This document shows, piece after piece, positions 17,112-26,485 of a stretch of 58,967 nucleotides of DNA; the stretch's first letter is position 1; the number at the start of each line of letters is the position of its first letter. The stretch spans positions 1-58,967 of the forward strand of contig JAGWFS010000011.1 in the NCBI GenBank assembly GCA_028867785.1, in the 5' to 3' direction. A model generated the notes under the pieces. The model saw only the letters and a program-made list of their open reading frames with translations, was not told the DNA's origin and ran no database searches. The DNA comes from Nitrososphaerota archaeon. GTDB taxonomy: Archaea; Thermoproteota; Nitrososphaeria; Nitrososphaerales; Nitrosopumilaceae. The position numbers and the translations under genes were made by a program.

Positions 17112-17870
17112 TTAATGATTGAATTCTTTCAATACTTCTAATGCTCTTTTAAAGTCATTTGGAGAACTAAGAAGTACATTTCCTGCAATCTTGTGAACTT
17201 CCTTTAAGAATCCAATCATATCCTTGCTGTATCCTGACCAGTCAAGATTGAGCATCTGCGCAGATTTTTGATTCAACTCTGAGGCCAAAAGTATGCAGGG
17301 TATTACTACAAATCCCTGCGGTTTTAGCTTGTCTACTATTCTTGCTACTTGGTCAATTGAGCTTATTACTTGGGTAACAAAGCCTCTTGGTTGGGCCTCG
17401 ATTTTCTTGTGAATCTTTTCAAAGTTGGGGTTGCTTGAGATTGAAAGATAGAGGTCAATCTTTTCCCCAAAACCCTGCTCGTTGAATTGCTTTACGACAT
17501 CGCTTGGAACCAGTCTAGAGTCCTTGGGGCCTGTTGGAGGAGGGTCGCCTTTTACTATCAATACTCCATTTAGGTTCAAAAGTATGGCATCACAAACAGT
17601 TTGAGTGATAGAAGTGTGGTTTCTGTCCCTCACTCTTATGCTTGCAGAGATCTTGATCTTGCTATTGGAATTTTTTACAAAGAATCCAGCGGTTATGGGA
17701 GATATTCTTGGGATGCCAAGGACGGAATCTGTTACATGTATGCCGTCGCAGATCCGGCCAATTTCGGTTGATTTTATCTTGAATTTTTCCACGGAATTCT
17801 GTAATTCATCGTGAGAAAGTATCCTGTCTTGTATTACCTTTGGAGGGTTTAACTCGTAAATTATTGTCAT
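17112..17870 (-). CDS. metF: Methylenetetrahydrofolate reductase-like protein
   Basis: This 252-residue TIM-barrel protein resembles MetF, which provides 5-methyl-tetrahydrofolate (or the archaeal pterin equivalent) for methionine synthesis. Visible are GIHVTDSVLGIPR, the SIRVRDRNHTS motif and LIVKGDPPPTGP. It is shorter than bacterial MetF (about 295). It is divergent from the split metH, supporting the methyl-supply role. The start ATG 17870 has TATA-like GGTTATAATC 26 nt upstream. Confidence 0.82.
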   Translation of the reverse strand: MTIIYELNPPKVIQDRILSHDELQNSVEKFKIKSTEIGRICDGIHVTDSVLGIPRISPITAGFFVKNSNSKIKISASIRVRDRNHTSITQTVCDAILLNLNGVLIVKGDPPPTGPKDSRLVPSDVVKQFNEQGFGEKIDLYLSISSNPNFEKIHKKIEAQPRGFVTQVISSIDQVARIVDKLKPQGFVVIPCILLASELNQKSAQMLNLDWSGYSKDMIGFLKEVHKIAGNVLLSSPNDFKRALEVLKEFNH

Positions 17871-17890
17871 AAAAGAGTGTCACGACTACT

Positions 17891-17945
17891 TGATTATAAC
17901 CTTTGAAGACAAGGCTTATGACAAAAACAAAAGAAAATTAATACA
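17891..17945. promoter_or_regulatory. Divergent promoters of metF and metH
   Basis: Minus-strand GGTTATAATCA (17891-17901) is centred 26 nt before the metF ATG at 17870. Plus-strand AAAATTAATAC (17935-17945) is centred 25 nt before the TTG at 17965. Both distances fit leaderless transcripts. Confidence 0.55.
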
Positions 17946-17964
17946 TTGAAACACGCATCACTTA

Positions 17965-18912
17965 TTGTTGGCAACAAAAACTCCTCTTGTTGAATTGATG
18001 AAACAAAAGATAGTGCTCTTTGATGGAGCCATGGGGACAGAGATTCAAAAGTTGAATCCAAAACCGGAGGATTTTCCCGATGGAAAGGATGGCTTTAACG
18101 ACGGACTGTCTTTTACTAGGCCTGACTGGATACGTACAATTCACAGAAACTATCTAAAGGCAGGCGCAGACTGCATTGAGACCAACACGTTTGGCTCAAA
18201 CAAGCTCAAGCTGGAAGAATATGGGTATGGCGACAAGACACTAGAGTTTAACAAAAAAATTGTCGAGCTGGCAGTGGATGTCACAAAAGAGTTTGATGAC
18301 AAACCGCGCTATGTGATAGGTTCCATGGGACCCACTGGGTTCTTGCCAAGCTCAAACGATCCTTCTCTTGGGCAGATTCCTCTTGAAAAAATCCGAGAAG
18401 CATTTGAGATTCAAGCTGAAGGGTTGATCTTGGGTGGGGTGGATGCGTTACTAATCGAGACGAGCCAGGACATACTGGAGGTAAAGCTTGCAATAGAAAG
18501 CTCGCACAATGCGATGAAAAAGACAGGAAAGAAAGTTCCGATAATTGCAAATGTGACACTCGACAAGTATGGCAAGATGTTGCTTGGGACAAACGTTCAG
18601 GCTGCATATACGACCGTCTCTGATATGGGAGTTGACGCATTTGGACTGAACTGTTCTACTGGGCCTGTAGAGATGACCTCTAGCGTACAGTGGCTCAACG
18701 AGCAAGACGATCTTCCGATCCTTGTTGTGCCAAATGCAGGCATGCCTGAAAACCAAGGGGGTCTGGCAGTATACAAGATGACGCCTGAAGATATGGCCAA
18801 AGTTATGAAAGATTTCCTGTCTCAATACGACAAAGTCAGGATAATAGGGGGTTGTTGCGGTACCAACATGGATCATATAGCACTTTTACGGAAAATAATT
18901 GATGAAAAGTAA
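17965..18912 (+). CDS. metH: Methionine synthase, homocysteine-binding module (split MetH, part 1)
   Basis: This 315-residue protein equals the N-terminal homocysteine methyltransferase domain of cobalamin-dependent methionine synthase. The zinc ligands are Cys230 in GLNCSTGP and Cys297/Cys298 in GGCCGT. The N-terminus LFDGAMGTEIQ is also typical. The remaining modules are in a separate gene 35 nt downstream. The start is taken as TTG 17965 because a TATA-like element lies 25 nt upstream; a shorter start at ATG 17998 is possible. Confidence 0.9.
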   Translation: MLATKTPLVELMKQKIVLFDGAMGTEIQKLNPKPEDFPDGKDGFNDGLSFTRPDWIRTIHRNYLKAGADCIETNTFGSNKLKLEEYGYGDKTLEFNKKIVELAVDVTKEFDDKPRYVIGSMGPTGFLPSSNDPSLGQIPLEKIREAFEIQAEGLILGGVDALLIETSQDILEVKLAIESSHNAMKKTGKKVPIIANVTLDKYGKMLLGTNVQAAYTTVSDMGVDAFGLNCSTGPVEMTSSVQWLNEQDDLPILVVPNAGMPENQGGLAVYKMTPEDMAKVMKDFLSQYDKVRIIGGCCGTNMDHIALLRKIIDEK

Positions 18913-18947
18913 TCAGAAAATAAGCGCTAGGTATTTAGAAAAAGTAA

Positions 18948-21464
18948 TTGAAAGTGAATGTGTTGAAAGACGTTAGAGTAAGTTCTGCATTAAAGGCAGT
19001 TGAGCTAAGACAGAATCCAGCCCCGCTTATCATCGGTGAGAGATTGAATGCACAGGGATCGAAAAAGGCCAAAGAATGTGTCTTGGGCAACAACTTTGAG
19101 GAACTGGTAAAGATAGCAAGGGATCAGGTAGATGACGGTGCGCACTGCCTTGACGTATGCGTTGCAACCACCGAACGTGCGGACGAGTTGGAATTTATGA
19201 AAAAACTCGCAAAGATGCTTAGCCTTGAGATAGAAGCTCCACTGGTAATTGATTCCACCGAGCCCAAAGTTATCGCGGCAGCATTAGAGCAGATTCCAGG
19301 AAAACCAATAATCAACTCGATTAATCTTGAAGGTGACGGGAGTAGGTTTCATTCCTTGGCACCGCTGATGGTAAAATATGGTGTTCCTGCAATTGCCATG
19401 TGCATTGGACCAAAAGGAATGGCAAAGACTCCCAAGGAAAAACTGGAAACTGCAGAGCTCTTGGTTGAGACAGGAAAAAAGTACGGACTAGAAGAAGGGC
19501 ATTTCATCTTTGATGTTCTCACTTTTACACTAGCTACTGGGGAATCAGAGTTTTTGGATGCAGGAAAAAATACTCTGGAAGGAATCAGTCTTGTAAAAAA
19601 GAGATTCCCAAATTCGTTTACAACGCTTGGACTAAGCAATGTCAGCTTTGGGCTGGCCCCAAGGGCACGAAAGATACTAAATGCGATATTCCTGTATCAC
19701 GCAGTAAAAGCAGGTCTTGATACAGTCATAATAAACCCAAAAGACATAATCCCGTATACTGAGATAGATGAAAAAGAACGAAATCTGGCAGAAGACCTGA
19801 TATTTAACAAACATTCAAACGCACTTGCAGAGTTTATCGCACATTTTGAGGCTACGAAGTCTACCGCAAACATGGCAGCAAAGAAGATGGAGGTAGACCC
19901 GTCATGGCCTGCCGGAAAGCGTTCTAATTTTAGGATAGTGAACAGAATTCGCGATGACATAGAACGCGACGTTGTTACTGCAATATCTGAAAAAATTGCG
20001 GAAAAACACAAACTGAAAGAAAGGGACGGTCTGCTAGTGATTGATGCTCCAAAAGAGATTACGCACAACGCCGCCATCCGGACATTAAACGATGATTTGC
20101 TGCCTGCAATGAAGGAAGTGGGCGACAAGTTTGGTGCGGGCGAACTAATACTTCCATTTGTGCTAAAATCAGCAGAGTGTATGAAGGCAGCTGTGGCAGA
20201 GCTTGAAAAATATCTCTTAAAAGAGGAGGGAAGCACCAAGGGGAAGTTAGTTCTTGGAACCGTATATGGGGATGTTCATGACATTGGAAAAAACCTTGTA
20301 AAGACAATCTTTGAAAACAACGGATACACTGTATACGACTTGGGAAAGCAGGTTCCGATGCAAAAATTTCTTGAGAAAATTGACGAGGTAAAGGCGGATG
20401 CAGTGGGATTATCCGCGCTCTTGGTCTCAACCTCAAAGCAGATGCAGTTCTTTGTTGAGCATGCAAGAAAAAACGACATGAAGATTCCTGTACTGTGCGG
20501 AGGTGCTGCCATCAACAGTAATTACATAAATCGAATCGCAAAGAATGGAGGAATATACCAGCCTGGAGTATTTTATTGTAAAAACATGTTTGACGGACTC
20601 AAGACAATGGATAACCTTGTTTCACAAGACAGACAAAAGTTTGTCCAGCAGTGGAAAGAACGAATGGAAAAATGGACTGAAACTGTGGTTGAAAAGCCGC
20701 TTGGGGGAACAACCGAACGTAGCGCAATAAAGCCAGTTGTAGCACCATCTCCTCCTCACATCAACAAGATAATCAGGTTCGAACCGAAGGATATCGATCT
20801 GAACCAAGTGTGGAAGTTTTTGGACAAAAAATCACTCTTTGTCTTGTCCTGGGGGCTGAGAGGCAAGTCTGCAAAAGAATCCGAGGCCGAACATGAGACA
20901 CTTCTTGAGGAATGGAAGAAAAAAATTCTTGCCGAAAAATTGTTCGAGCCACATGCTGTATACGGGTATTTCAAATGCCATGGAAAAGATGGTATCCTTA
21001 CAGTCGAACATCCGAATGGTGAAAAACTTGTATTCGAGTTTCCCCGCTCATCCCGGGCAAAACACCTGTGTCTTGCCGATTATTTTGGAGAAGATGACAT
21101 TGTAGCTTTTCAAGCAGTAACTGTTGGAAACAAAGTATCAGAGATCATTGAAAAATGGAACAAGGAAGACAGGTACACTGACGCCTATTACTTGCATGGT
21201 ATCGCGGTTGAGACTGCAGAGGCAATGGCTGCATGGATAAACCAGAAAATAAGGGATGATCTGAAGATTGGACAAAAACGTGGGCTGCGATACAGCTGGG
21301 GATATCCTAGCTGTCCAGACGTGGCACAACATAATCTTGTTTGGAAGCTGCTGGAACCTGCCAAATCTGGCATGACGCTTACCGAATTAGGGCAGATAGT
21401 GCCAGAACAATCTACAGCCGCAATTGTAGTACACCATCCTGATGCCGAATACTTTGCGCTGTGA
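18948..21464 (+). CDS. metH: Methionine synthase, pterin-, B12- and activation-domain module (split MetH, part 2)
   Basis: This 838-residue protein has, in order, a pterin-binding barrel (IIGERLNAQGSKK near residue 28), a helical B12 cap, a Rossmann B12 domain with the base-off motif D442-x-H444-x-x-G447 (GDVHDIGKN), and a C-terminal activation-like domain (RYSWGYPSCPDVAQH). It transfers the methyl group via cobalamin to homocysteine bound on the partner protein. TTG 18948 is the first start; GTG 18954 or 18960 are alternatives. Its stop overlaps the Nudix gene by GTGA. Confidence 0.9.
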   Translation: MKVNVLKDVRVSSALKAVELRQNPAPLIIGERLNAQGSKKAKECVLGNNFEELVKIARDQVDDGAHCLDVCVATTERADELEFMKKLAKMLSLEIEAPLVIDSTEPKVIAAALEQIPGKPIINSINLEGDGSRFHSLAPLMVKYGVPAIAMCIGPKGMAKTPKEKLETAELLVETGKKYGLEEGHFIFDVLTFTLATGESEFLDAGKNTLEGISLVKKRFPNSFTTLGLSNVSFGLAPRARKILNAIFLYHAVKAGLDTVIINPKDIIPYTEIDEKERNLAEDLIFNKHSNALAEFIAHFEATKSTANMAAKKMEVDPSWPAGKRSNFRIVNRIRDDIERDVVTAISEKIAEKHKLKERDGLLVIDAPKEITHNAAIRTLNDDLLPAMKEVGDKFGAGELILPFVLKSAECMKAAVAELEKYLLKEEGSTKGKLVLGTVYGDVHDIGKNLVKTIFENNGYTVYDLGKQVPMQKFLEKIDEVKADAVGLSALLVSTSKQMQFFVEHARKNDMKIPVLCGGAAINSNYINRIAKNGGIYQPGVFYCKNMFDGLKTMDNLVSQDRQKFVQQWKERMEKWTETVVEKPLGGTTERSAIKPVVAPSPPHINKIIRFEPKDIDLNQVWKFLDKKSLFVLSWGLRGKSAKESEAEHETLLEEWKKKILAEKLFEPHAVYGYFKCHGKDGILTVEHPNGEKLVFEFPRSSRAKHLCLADYFGEDDIVAFQAVTVGNKVSEIIEKWNKEDRYTDAYYLHGIAVETAEAMAAWINQKIRDDLKIGQKRGLRYSWGYPSCPDVAQHNLVWKLLEPAKSGMTLTELGQIVPEQSTAAIVVHHPDAEYFAL

Positions 21465-22063
21465 TCACAACAGAAAATAACAAACCCCTAGATAGTATTG
21501 CGTTGGAGCTTGAAAAAATACAAAATGCGTTATCCAGTACGGTAAACGCCAAAGTATATGATGACAAGAAGACCAAACTTGCTGCGGTACTTGTGATAAT
21601 CTATGGTCCGGAACCGTCCATCCTTATGACAGAGCGTTCAAAGACTATGGACTGCCATGCAGGAGAGATATCGTTTCCTGGCGGCAGGTGGCAACATGAT
21701 GATACAGATCTCCTGTCAACTGCCCTGAGGGAGACTAGGGAGGAGATTGGTGTGGATGTATCAAGAGAGCAGATCATAGGACAACTCAAGCCTGTTACCA
21801 CACTCAATTCCGGCTTTACAATTGCCCCTTTTATTACACTTCAGGAGAAAGTTCCTTTGATAATTCCGAACTCTGAGATAGAGTCTGTCTTGAAAATTCC
21901 GTTGATTCCACTATTGAAAACCATGGATGGTGATAAAGATCCGGCTCATCAGTCTATCCAAGAGATGTTTACTTTCAAATTTCAAAATTACCTGATATGG
22001 GGGGCTTCTGCAAGAATGTTAAATCAGATCACCATGATGTTGTCATCAAATGGTTTACTTTGA
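21461..22063 (+). CDS. Nudix hydrolase, CoA-pyrophosphatase type
   Basis: This 200-residue protein has a Nudix box GG-x5-...-ALRETREEIGV (about residues 72-94) preceded by MDCHAGEISFPGG, which resembles NudL/coenzyme A pyrophosphatases. It removes nucleoside-diphosphate-linked waste such as CoA derivatives. GTG 21461 overlaps the metH stop as GTGA, so it is translationally coupled to methionine synthase, though no direct functional link is evident. Confidence 0.85.
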   Translation: MITTENNKPLDSIALELEKIQNALSSTVNAKVYDDKKTKLAAVLVIIYGPEPSILMTERSKTMDCHAGEISFPGGRWQHDDTDLLSTALRETREEIGVDVSREQIIGQLKPVTTLNSGFTIAPFITLQEKVPLIIPNSEIESVLKIPLIPLLKTMDGDKDPAHQSIQEMFTFKFQNYLIWGASARMLNQITMMLSSNGLL

Positions 22064-22113
22064 GCATTATTTCTTAGATTCATTTAAAAAGAGGTCCAGA
22101 TTTTCAAACTTTT

Positions 22114-22272
22114 ATGGCTGCCCGCAAGTCAACTCCAAGAAAGATTAGGCTGATGAGCAAAATAAAGCAGAATTCAGCCGTTCCAGCTTGGATAATAGTA
22201 AAGACAAAACGTAGAGTAAGAACAAATCCTAAGAAGAGACAGTGGCGCCGAACAGACGTGAGGGTTGGTTAG
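22114..22272 (+). CDS. rpl39e: Ribosomal protein eL39
   Basis: This 52-residue, strongly basic protein (starts MAARKSTPRKIRL, contains AVPAWIIVKTKRRV, ends in RRTDVRVG) matches archaeal/eukaryotic L39e, which lines the peptide exit tunnel. It is followed immediately by eL31 at TTG 22273. ATTTAAAAAG about 28 nt upstream of the ATG is a suitable TATA box. Confidence 0.95.
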   Translation: MAARKSTPRKIRLMSKIKQNSAVPAWIIVKTKRRVRTNPKKRQWRRTDVRVG

Positions 22273-22713
22273 TTGTCAGAAGAAGCACTAGAGAGAATCT
22301 ACACAATTAATCTGGGAAAGGTATTGCTTTCTCCAAACAACCAGAGAGCAAAGCGAGCAATAAACATGATACGAGAATTTGCTACAAAGCACATGAAATC
22401 TGAGAATGTAAAAATTGAAGAAGAAATCAGTCATTTAGTTTGGGAACGTGGCATTCGACATCCACCAAGAAAGATTCGTGTAAAACTATCTAAAGATGAC
22501 GATGGTAACATTCTAGTTTCAAAGTATCAGGAAGAAAAGAAAATAACCGAAGAAAAACCAAAGAAGGAAGAAAAGAAAGTAGAGGAAAAACCAAAAGAGA
22601 AGAAATCTGATGAAAAACCAAAAACTGAAGAAAAGAAAATAACCGAAGAAAAACCAAAGAAGGAAGAAAAGAAAACTGCAGAATCTAAACCTGCAAAGAA
22701 ATCAAAAGAGTAA
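22273..22713 (+). CDS. rpl31e: Ribosomal protein eL31 with a long Lys/Glu repeat tail
   Basis: Residues 1-90 are a complete eL31 (YTINLGKVLLSPNNQRAKRA, then WERGIRHPPRKIRVKL). Archaeal eL31 is usually about 80-95 residues, but this one has 146. The extra 55 residues are built of KPKKEEKK and EEKPK-type repeats. The start is TTG directly after the eL39 stop. The tail DNA contains an exact 48-bp direct repeat (22531-22578 and 22627-22674). eL31 sits at the tunnel exit, so the tail would protrude near emerging chains. Confidence 0.93.
   Translation: MSEEALERIYTINLGKVLLSPNNQRAKRAINMIREFATKHMKSENVKIEEEISHLVWERGIRHPPRKIRVKLSKDDDGNILVSKYQEEKKITEEKPKKEEKKVEEKPKEKKSDEKPKTEEKKITEEKPKKEEKKTAESKPAKKSKE
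22531..22674 (+). repeat. 48-bp exact direct repeat inside the eL31 tail
   Basis: Bases 22531-22578 are repeated without change at 22627-22674, with a 96-bp period, so the reading frame is kept. The repeat encodes the lysine/glutamate-rich tail of eL31. It points to tail growth by in-frame duplication and predicts length variation between strains. Confidence 0.85.
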
Positions 22714-22716
22714 ATC

Positions 22717-23670
22717 CTATTCTATTTGTTCTAATTTCAAGTCTATCTTTACGCTAGAATCTGGCTCGTCCCAGTCTAACATATTCTCTTTTGGAACAAT
22801 TCCCAAAGGGTCGTATCTGTCAAAGCGTGTCTCACCTTCTATTGAGGTGAGCAGTACCACTTTGGACTTTTCACCATTTGCAACAGACAAACTTACTCTT
22901 GTGCTATCGTTGCTAAATATTCCGCTGATAGTGCTCACCATTGAATTTAGAACGCCAATAGGAACTTTGTTTCCTCCTACTACGTAAAGCAGTGCACTCT
23001 TGATGCTGTTTGGGGATGCATCCTCGTATAACATCTTGATTGAATCTCTAAGAGATGTCTCAACATCTGGTATGTCTTTACTTGTCGAGAGAATGTTGGT
23101 CCTAAGCGGTAAGGATGAGTTTTTCAAAGTGGAGATAACATGCATCAAGGCAGCATTTGTGATGGTATTGCAAGAATCAGGTGTCAGATCTGGATTGCTG
23201 TCAAGCAGAGCATCGTTGTCTATAATTACGGTGCAATCAGAATTCGCCTTTAGTCTTTTTAGAGAAACTCCTGAGAAGAAAATCCTGTCCTTTTCAAATT
23301 TGAAAGGCATTATTCCAAAGGAAAGAACGTTTTTGCCCATCTCCTTGCTAATCTGGGAGACAACTGGAGCCAACGCCGCACCAGATTTTCCAGCCAAGTT
23401 AGCTATTATTATTATGGTTGAGTAGGACGCCAGTTTTTCAGCAATTGTGCTTCTTGCACCAAACGATATGCCTCTGATAAGATATGCTGATGGGTTGAGA
23501 ATGGGGCTAGTATTTATCAAAATCTTGGAAGATTCTTGGTTTAGGTCTTTGGGGTCGTGGCTAATGAGAAGGGAATCGCATCCAATCTCAGTTTTTATGC
23601 CTGTAGCAAGTCTGCTGCCTGCGCCTCCCAATCCTACGACTAGAATTGGCCCTTGCATCTGAAATTCCAT
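22717..23670 (-). CDS. FtsZ/tubulin-superfamily protein lacking the GTPase signature
   Basis: This 317-residue protein has the FtsZ-like N-terminal glycine loop VVGLGGAGSRLATGI (11-25). At the place of the tubulin signature (GGGTGTG) it reads ANLAGKSGAALAP (90-102), so the phosphate-binding loop is destroyed. A clear T7 loop (NxDxxD type) is not seen either. Nitrososphaerota divide with Cdv/ESCRT-like proteins, and a degenerate FtsZ homologue of unknown role is known in the group. It may bind nucleotide weakly or be structural. It converges on eL31 with a 3-nt gap. Confidence 0.75.
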   Translation of the reverse strand: MEFQMQGPILVVGLGGAGSRLATGIKTEIGCDSLLISHDPKDLNQESSKILINTSPILNPSAYLIRGISFGARSTIAEKLASYSTIIIIANLAGKSGAALAPVVSQISKEMGKNVLSFGIMPFKFEKDRIFFSGVSLKRLKANSDCTVIIDNDALLDSNPDLTPDSCNTITNAALMHVISTLKNSSLPLRTNILSTSKDIPDVETSLRDSIKMLYEDASPNSIKSALLYVVGGNKVPIGVLNSMVSTISGIFSNDSTRVSLSVANGEKSKVVLLTSIEGETRFDRYDPLGIVPKENMLDWDEPDSSVKIDLKLEQIE

Positions 23671-23744
23671 GGCTCCCTCTTGCTTGCAAAAATGATTAAA
23701 AAACTTTGTTGCTTAGTTTTGATCCTAATTTCGATCTAAAAAAT

Positions 23745-25013
23745 TTAGCTCGTAATATGGCCGCGTAGTCCGTGTTTTGTGGCACCTGTTACCTCAACTA
23801 TTGTCTTTTGTCCAATCCTGACCTCGTCGTCTACTACAACTGGCTTGTACGCATAGTTGCGACCCCTGATGGTTCCCTCCGAACTTTCATCAAATATGAC
23901 CTCGCCCTTCCAGCCAATCCATTCTTGGTTTCTTTCATGGTATATCCTATTTGCCATCTCGAAAACTGTCTTGCTTCTTCGCATAACCTCGGAAACCTCT
24001 ATCTGGTCCATCAAAGCAGCCTTTGTTCCAGGTCTTGCGCTGTATCTTGAGAGGTTGATTATGTCTGGCTGGGTTTCTTGTATTAGATCAAGCGTTTGTT
24101 CAAAGTCTTCCAGGCTTTCAGTTGGAAATCCTACTATGATATCTGTGGAAATTGTGAATTTTTCAAACTTTTCCCTGAATAGTTTGCTTGTATTTCTAAA
24201 GACCTCGGCAGTATGGCCGCGTTTCATGTCTTTGAGCACCTTGTTACTGCCGCTTTGAACAGGAATGTGAAGGAATTTGAAGACTTTGTGGTTTTCAAAC
24301 GACTTGACCAGATTGTCCCGAATTCTAGGCATGTACATTGGATTCATCATACCTATGCGAACCATAAAGTCTTGTTCTATATCTGAGACTGCGTTGACTA
24401 GGCTTGGAAGGTCAGTCCCAATATCAAGACCATAGCATCCATTGTCAGTTGATGTAAGCCATACTTCGCCGCATCCGTCATTAATCTCCTGTCTTACCTG
24501 CCTTACGATATCTCCAATCCTGAAGCTCTGGAGATCTCCCTTTGACAGCTTTGTCTGACAGAAGGTACACTCACTCATGCATCCGCTGGCTATCTCTACT
24601 ATCCCGACAGCAGGGTTTAGGCGAACTTTGGGCAGCCCTATCTTTGATATGTCAGAATCCTCAAGTTCAACTCTTCTTTGCCCCTTCAGGGTCAGGTCTA
24701 TTATCTCCAAAGTTTTTCCAATGGAATTTGGTCCAAGAAGACTTGCCTTCGGACTGAATCTCTCTACTGTTGCGGTCTCCGCCTTGGGCAGACAGCCTGC
24801 AACAACGAGCGGTTTGCTTTTCAATTGTTTTATTCTGTGAACCATCTTGTCTGCAGTTGCGTCTTTTACAGAACATGTTACAATTACATTAAGATCTGCA
24901 TCTGATGGGTTTTCTGCAAGTGTATGTCCTCCATTTACCACAAGCCCGGTAATCATTTCAGAGTCTGCAAAACTGGCAGAACATCCGTATGCCTCAACCC
25001 ATATCTTTGCCAT
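23745..25013 (-). CDS. tRNA t6A37 methylthiotransferase (MiaB-like, archaeal MtaB type)
   Basis: This 422-residue radical-SAM enzyme adds a methylthio group to N6-threonylcarbamoyladenosine 37 of tRNAs. It has the UPF0004 N-domain (VEAYGCSASFADSEM), the radical-SAM cluster GCMSECTFCQ (CxxxCxxC) and a C-terminal TRAM domain (about 365-422). The start is ATG 25013, one nt after the fumarase stop, rather than the in-frame 25046 that would overlap fumarase. Confidence 0.9.
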   Translation of the reverse strand: MAKIWVEAYGCSASFADSEMITGLVVNGGHTLAENPSDADLNVIVTCSVKDATADKMVHRIKQLKSKPLVVAGCLPKAETATVERFSPKASLLGPNSIGKTLEIIDLTLKGQRRVELEDSDISKIGLPKVRLNPAVGIVEIASGCMSECTFCQTKLSKGDLQSFRIGDIVRQVRQEINDGCGEVWLTSTDNGCYGLDIGTDLPSLVNAVSDIEQDFMVRIGMMNPMYMPRIRDNLVKSFENHKVFKFLHIPVQSGSNKVLKDMKRGHTAEVFRNTSKLFREKFEKFTISTDIIVGFPTESLEDFEQTLDLIQETQPDIINLSRYSARPGTKAALMDQIEVSEVMRRSKTVFEMANRIYHERNQEWIGWKGEVIFDESSEGTIRGRNYAYKPVVVDDEVRIGQKTIVEVTGATKHGLRGHITS

Positions 25014-25014
25014 G

Positions 25015-26385
25015 TTATCCAAGCAGCGTGTTGACTTCTTTTTCACTCATCAATCCTTTTGAGATCACAATCTGTCGTATGGTTTTTCCAGTCTTGAGTG
25101 ATTCTTTGTACAAGTCAGCAGAAACTAGGTAACCAAGTTTTGGAGAAAGAAGTGTTACTATCACAGGACTGTTTTCTATATAATGACGTAGTTTTTGCTT
25201 GTTTGCGCTAAGTCCTGCAACCATATTCTTGGAAAATATTGGCACAAAGTTCTTGAGCATATCTGTTGATTCAAGAACTACTTTTAACATGACAGGAAGC
25301 ATCACATTCAGCTCAAACTGTCCTGATTGAGCAGCAAGTGCAGCAGTTGTATCGTTGCCTATTATGTTAAAGCACACCATGTTCATGCACTCTGCAAGTG
25401 ATGGATTGACCTTTCCTGGCATGATGGAAGAGCCTGCATGGACTGCAGGTATTCCAATCTCTGACAGACCGGCAACAGGACCTGACGCCATCAACCTGAT
25501 ATCATTTGAAAATCTTCCAAGTTCCAACGCTAGGTTTCTCAAAGTTGATGAAATGTTTGCCACTGCAAACCTGCTTTGTAAACCGTATTGCATGTCGGGT
25601 TCCGGTTTGAGTGGAATCTTTGAAATCTTTGCAAGCTCTGCTATTGCAAGGGTTCTGTATCCCTTTGGGGTGTTTGCACCACTTCCTACTGCCGTTCCTC
25701 CAAGAGCTACGCGTTCAAGTTCTTTCTGTGCAACAAAAATACCATCTCGTGCTTTTGCAATGGCGGTTGCATATGCTACAAACTCTCCGCCAAGAGTGAC
25801 GGGGAGAGCGTCCATGAGGTGAGTCCTGCCTATTTTCCTATAACCTGAAAACTCTTTTGCCTTTTTTGCTATTGTTTTAATCAAATCATCAAGTACTGAA
25901 ATGACTTGTTTTATGTTGAAAAGAATCGCTACATGCATGGCAGTTGGAAACGTATCATTGCTTGACTGTGACATGTTTACATGATCGTTAGAGTGCAAGA
26001 CTTTACCATTTCCTTTCTTTTCTCCTAGAATCTCAAGTGCAATGTTTGCAATGACCTCGTTGGTATTCATGTTAAAGGCGGTGCCGGCGCCAGAATTGAT
26101 TGGTTCTATGAGGAACTGGTCAAGAAACTTTCCTGCCAGTATTTTGTCACATGCCTTTACTATCGCATTTCCACGTTTTGCGTCAATCGCCCTTGTCTTC
26201 ATGTTGGCAACAGTAGCTGATCGCTTTATCATGACAAATGCCATTATCAAATTGATGTGGGGTTTGAGACCGGTTACATGATATTGGTTGATTGCCCTTG
26301 ACGTGAACGCACCATAATATGCTTCAGAAGGGATCTTTACCTCTCCTAGTGAATCTCTCTCTGTTCTAAATTCCACGTGCACCAT
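25015..26385 (-). CDS. fumC: Fumarate hydratase class II / aspartase family
   Basis: The fumarase/aspartase family signature GSSIMPGKVNPS is present, together with GSGANTPKGY and NDHVNMSQSSND. It most likely hydrates fumarate in the central cycle (3-hydroxypropionate/4-hydroxybutyrate and TCA-type reactions); aspartase cannot be excluded by motif. The ATG at 26385 (MVHVEFRTERDSLGEV) matches the usual family N-terminus, so it is preferred over 26415. 456 residues. Confidence 0.88.
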   Translation of the reverse strand: MVHVEFRTERDSLGEVKIPSEAYYGAFTSRAINQYHVTGLKPHINLIMAFVMIKRSATVANMKTRAIDAKRGNAIVKACDKILAGKFLDQFLIEPINSGAGTAFNMNTNEVIANIALEILGEKKGNGKVLHSNDHVNMSQSSNDTFPTAMHVAILFNIKQVISVLDDLIKTIAKKAKEFSGYRKIGRTHLMDALPVTLGGEFVAYATAIAKARDGIFVAQKELERVALGGTAVGSGANTPKGYRTLAIAELAKISKIPLKPEPDMQYGLQSRFAVANISSTLRNLALELGRFSNDIRLMASGPVAGLSEIGIPAVHAGSSIMPGKVNPSLAECMNMVCFNIIGNDTTAALAAQSGQFELNVMLPVMLKVVLESTDMLKNFVPIFSKNMVAGLSANKQKLRHYIENSPVIVTLLSPKLGYLVSADLYKESLKTGKTIRQIVISKGLMSEKEVNTLLG

Positions 26386-26485
26386 ACAACTAAAATTCCT
26401 AATATTCATTCGCATTTGAAAAATTACAAAAATATCTCAAGTAATGCCATAACTTTCGCTTGTTTTAGAGTCGAAACCCAATAGA

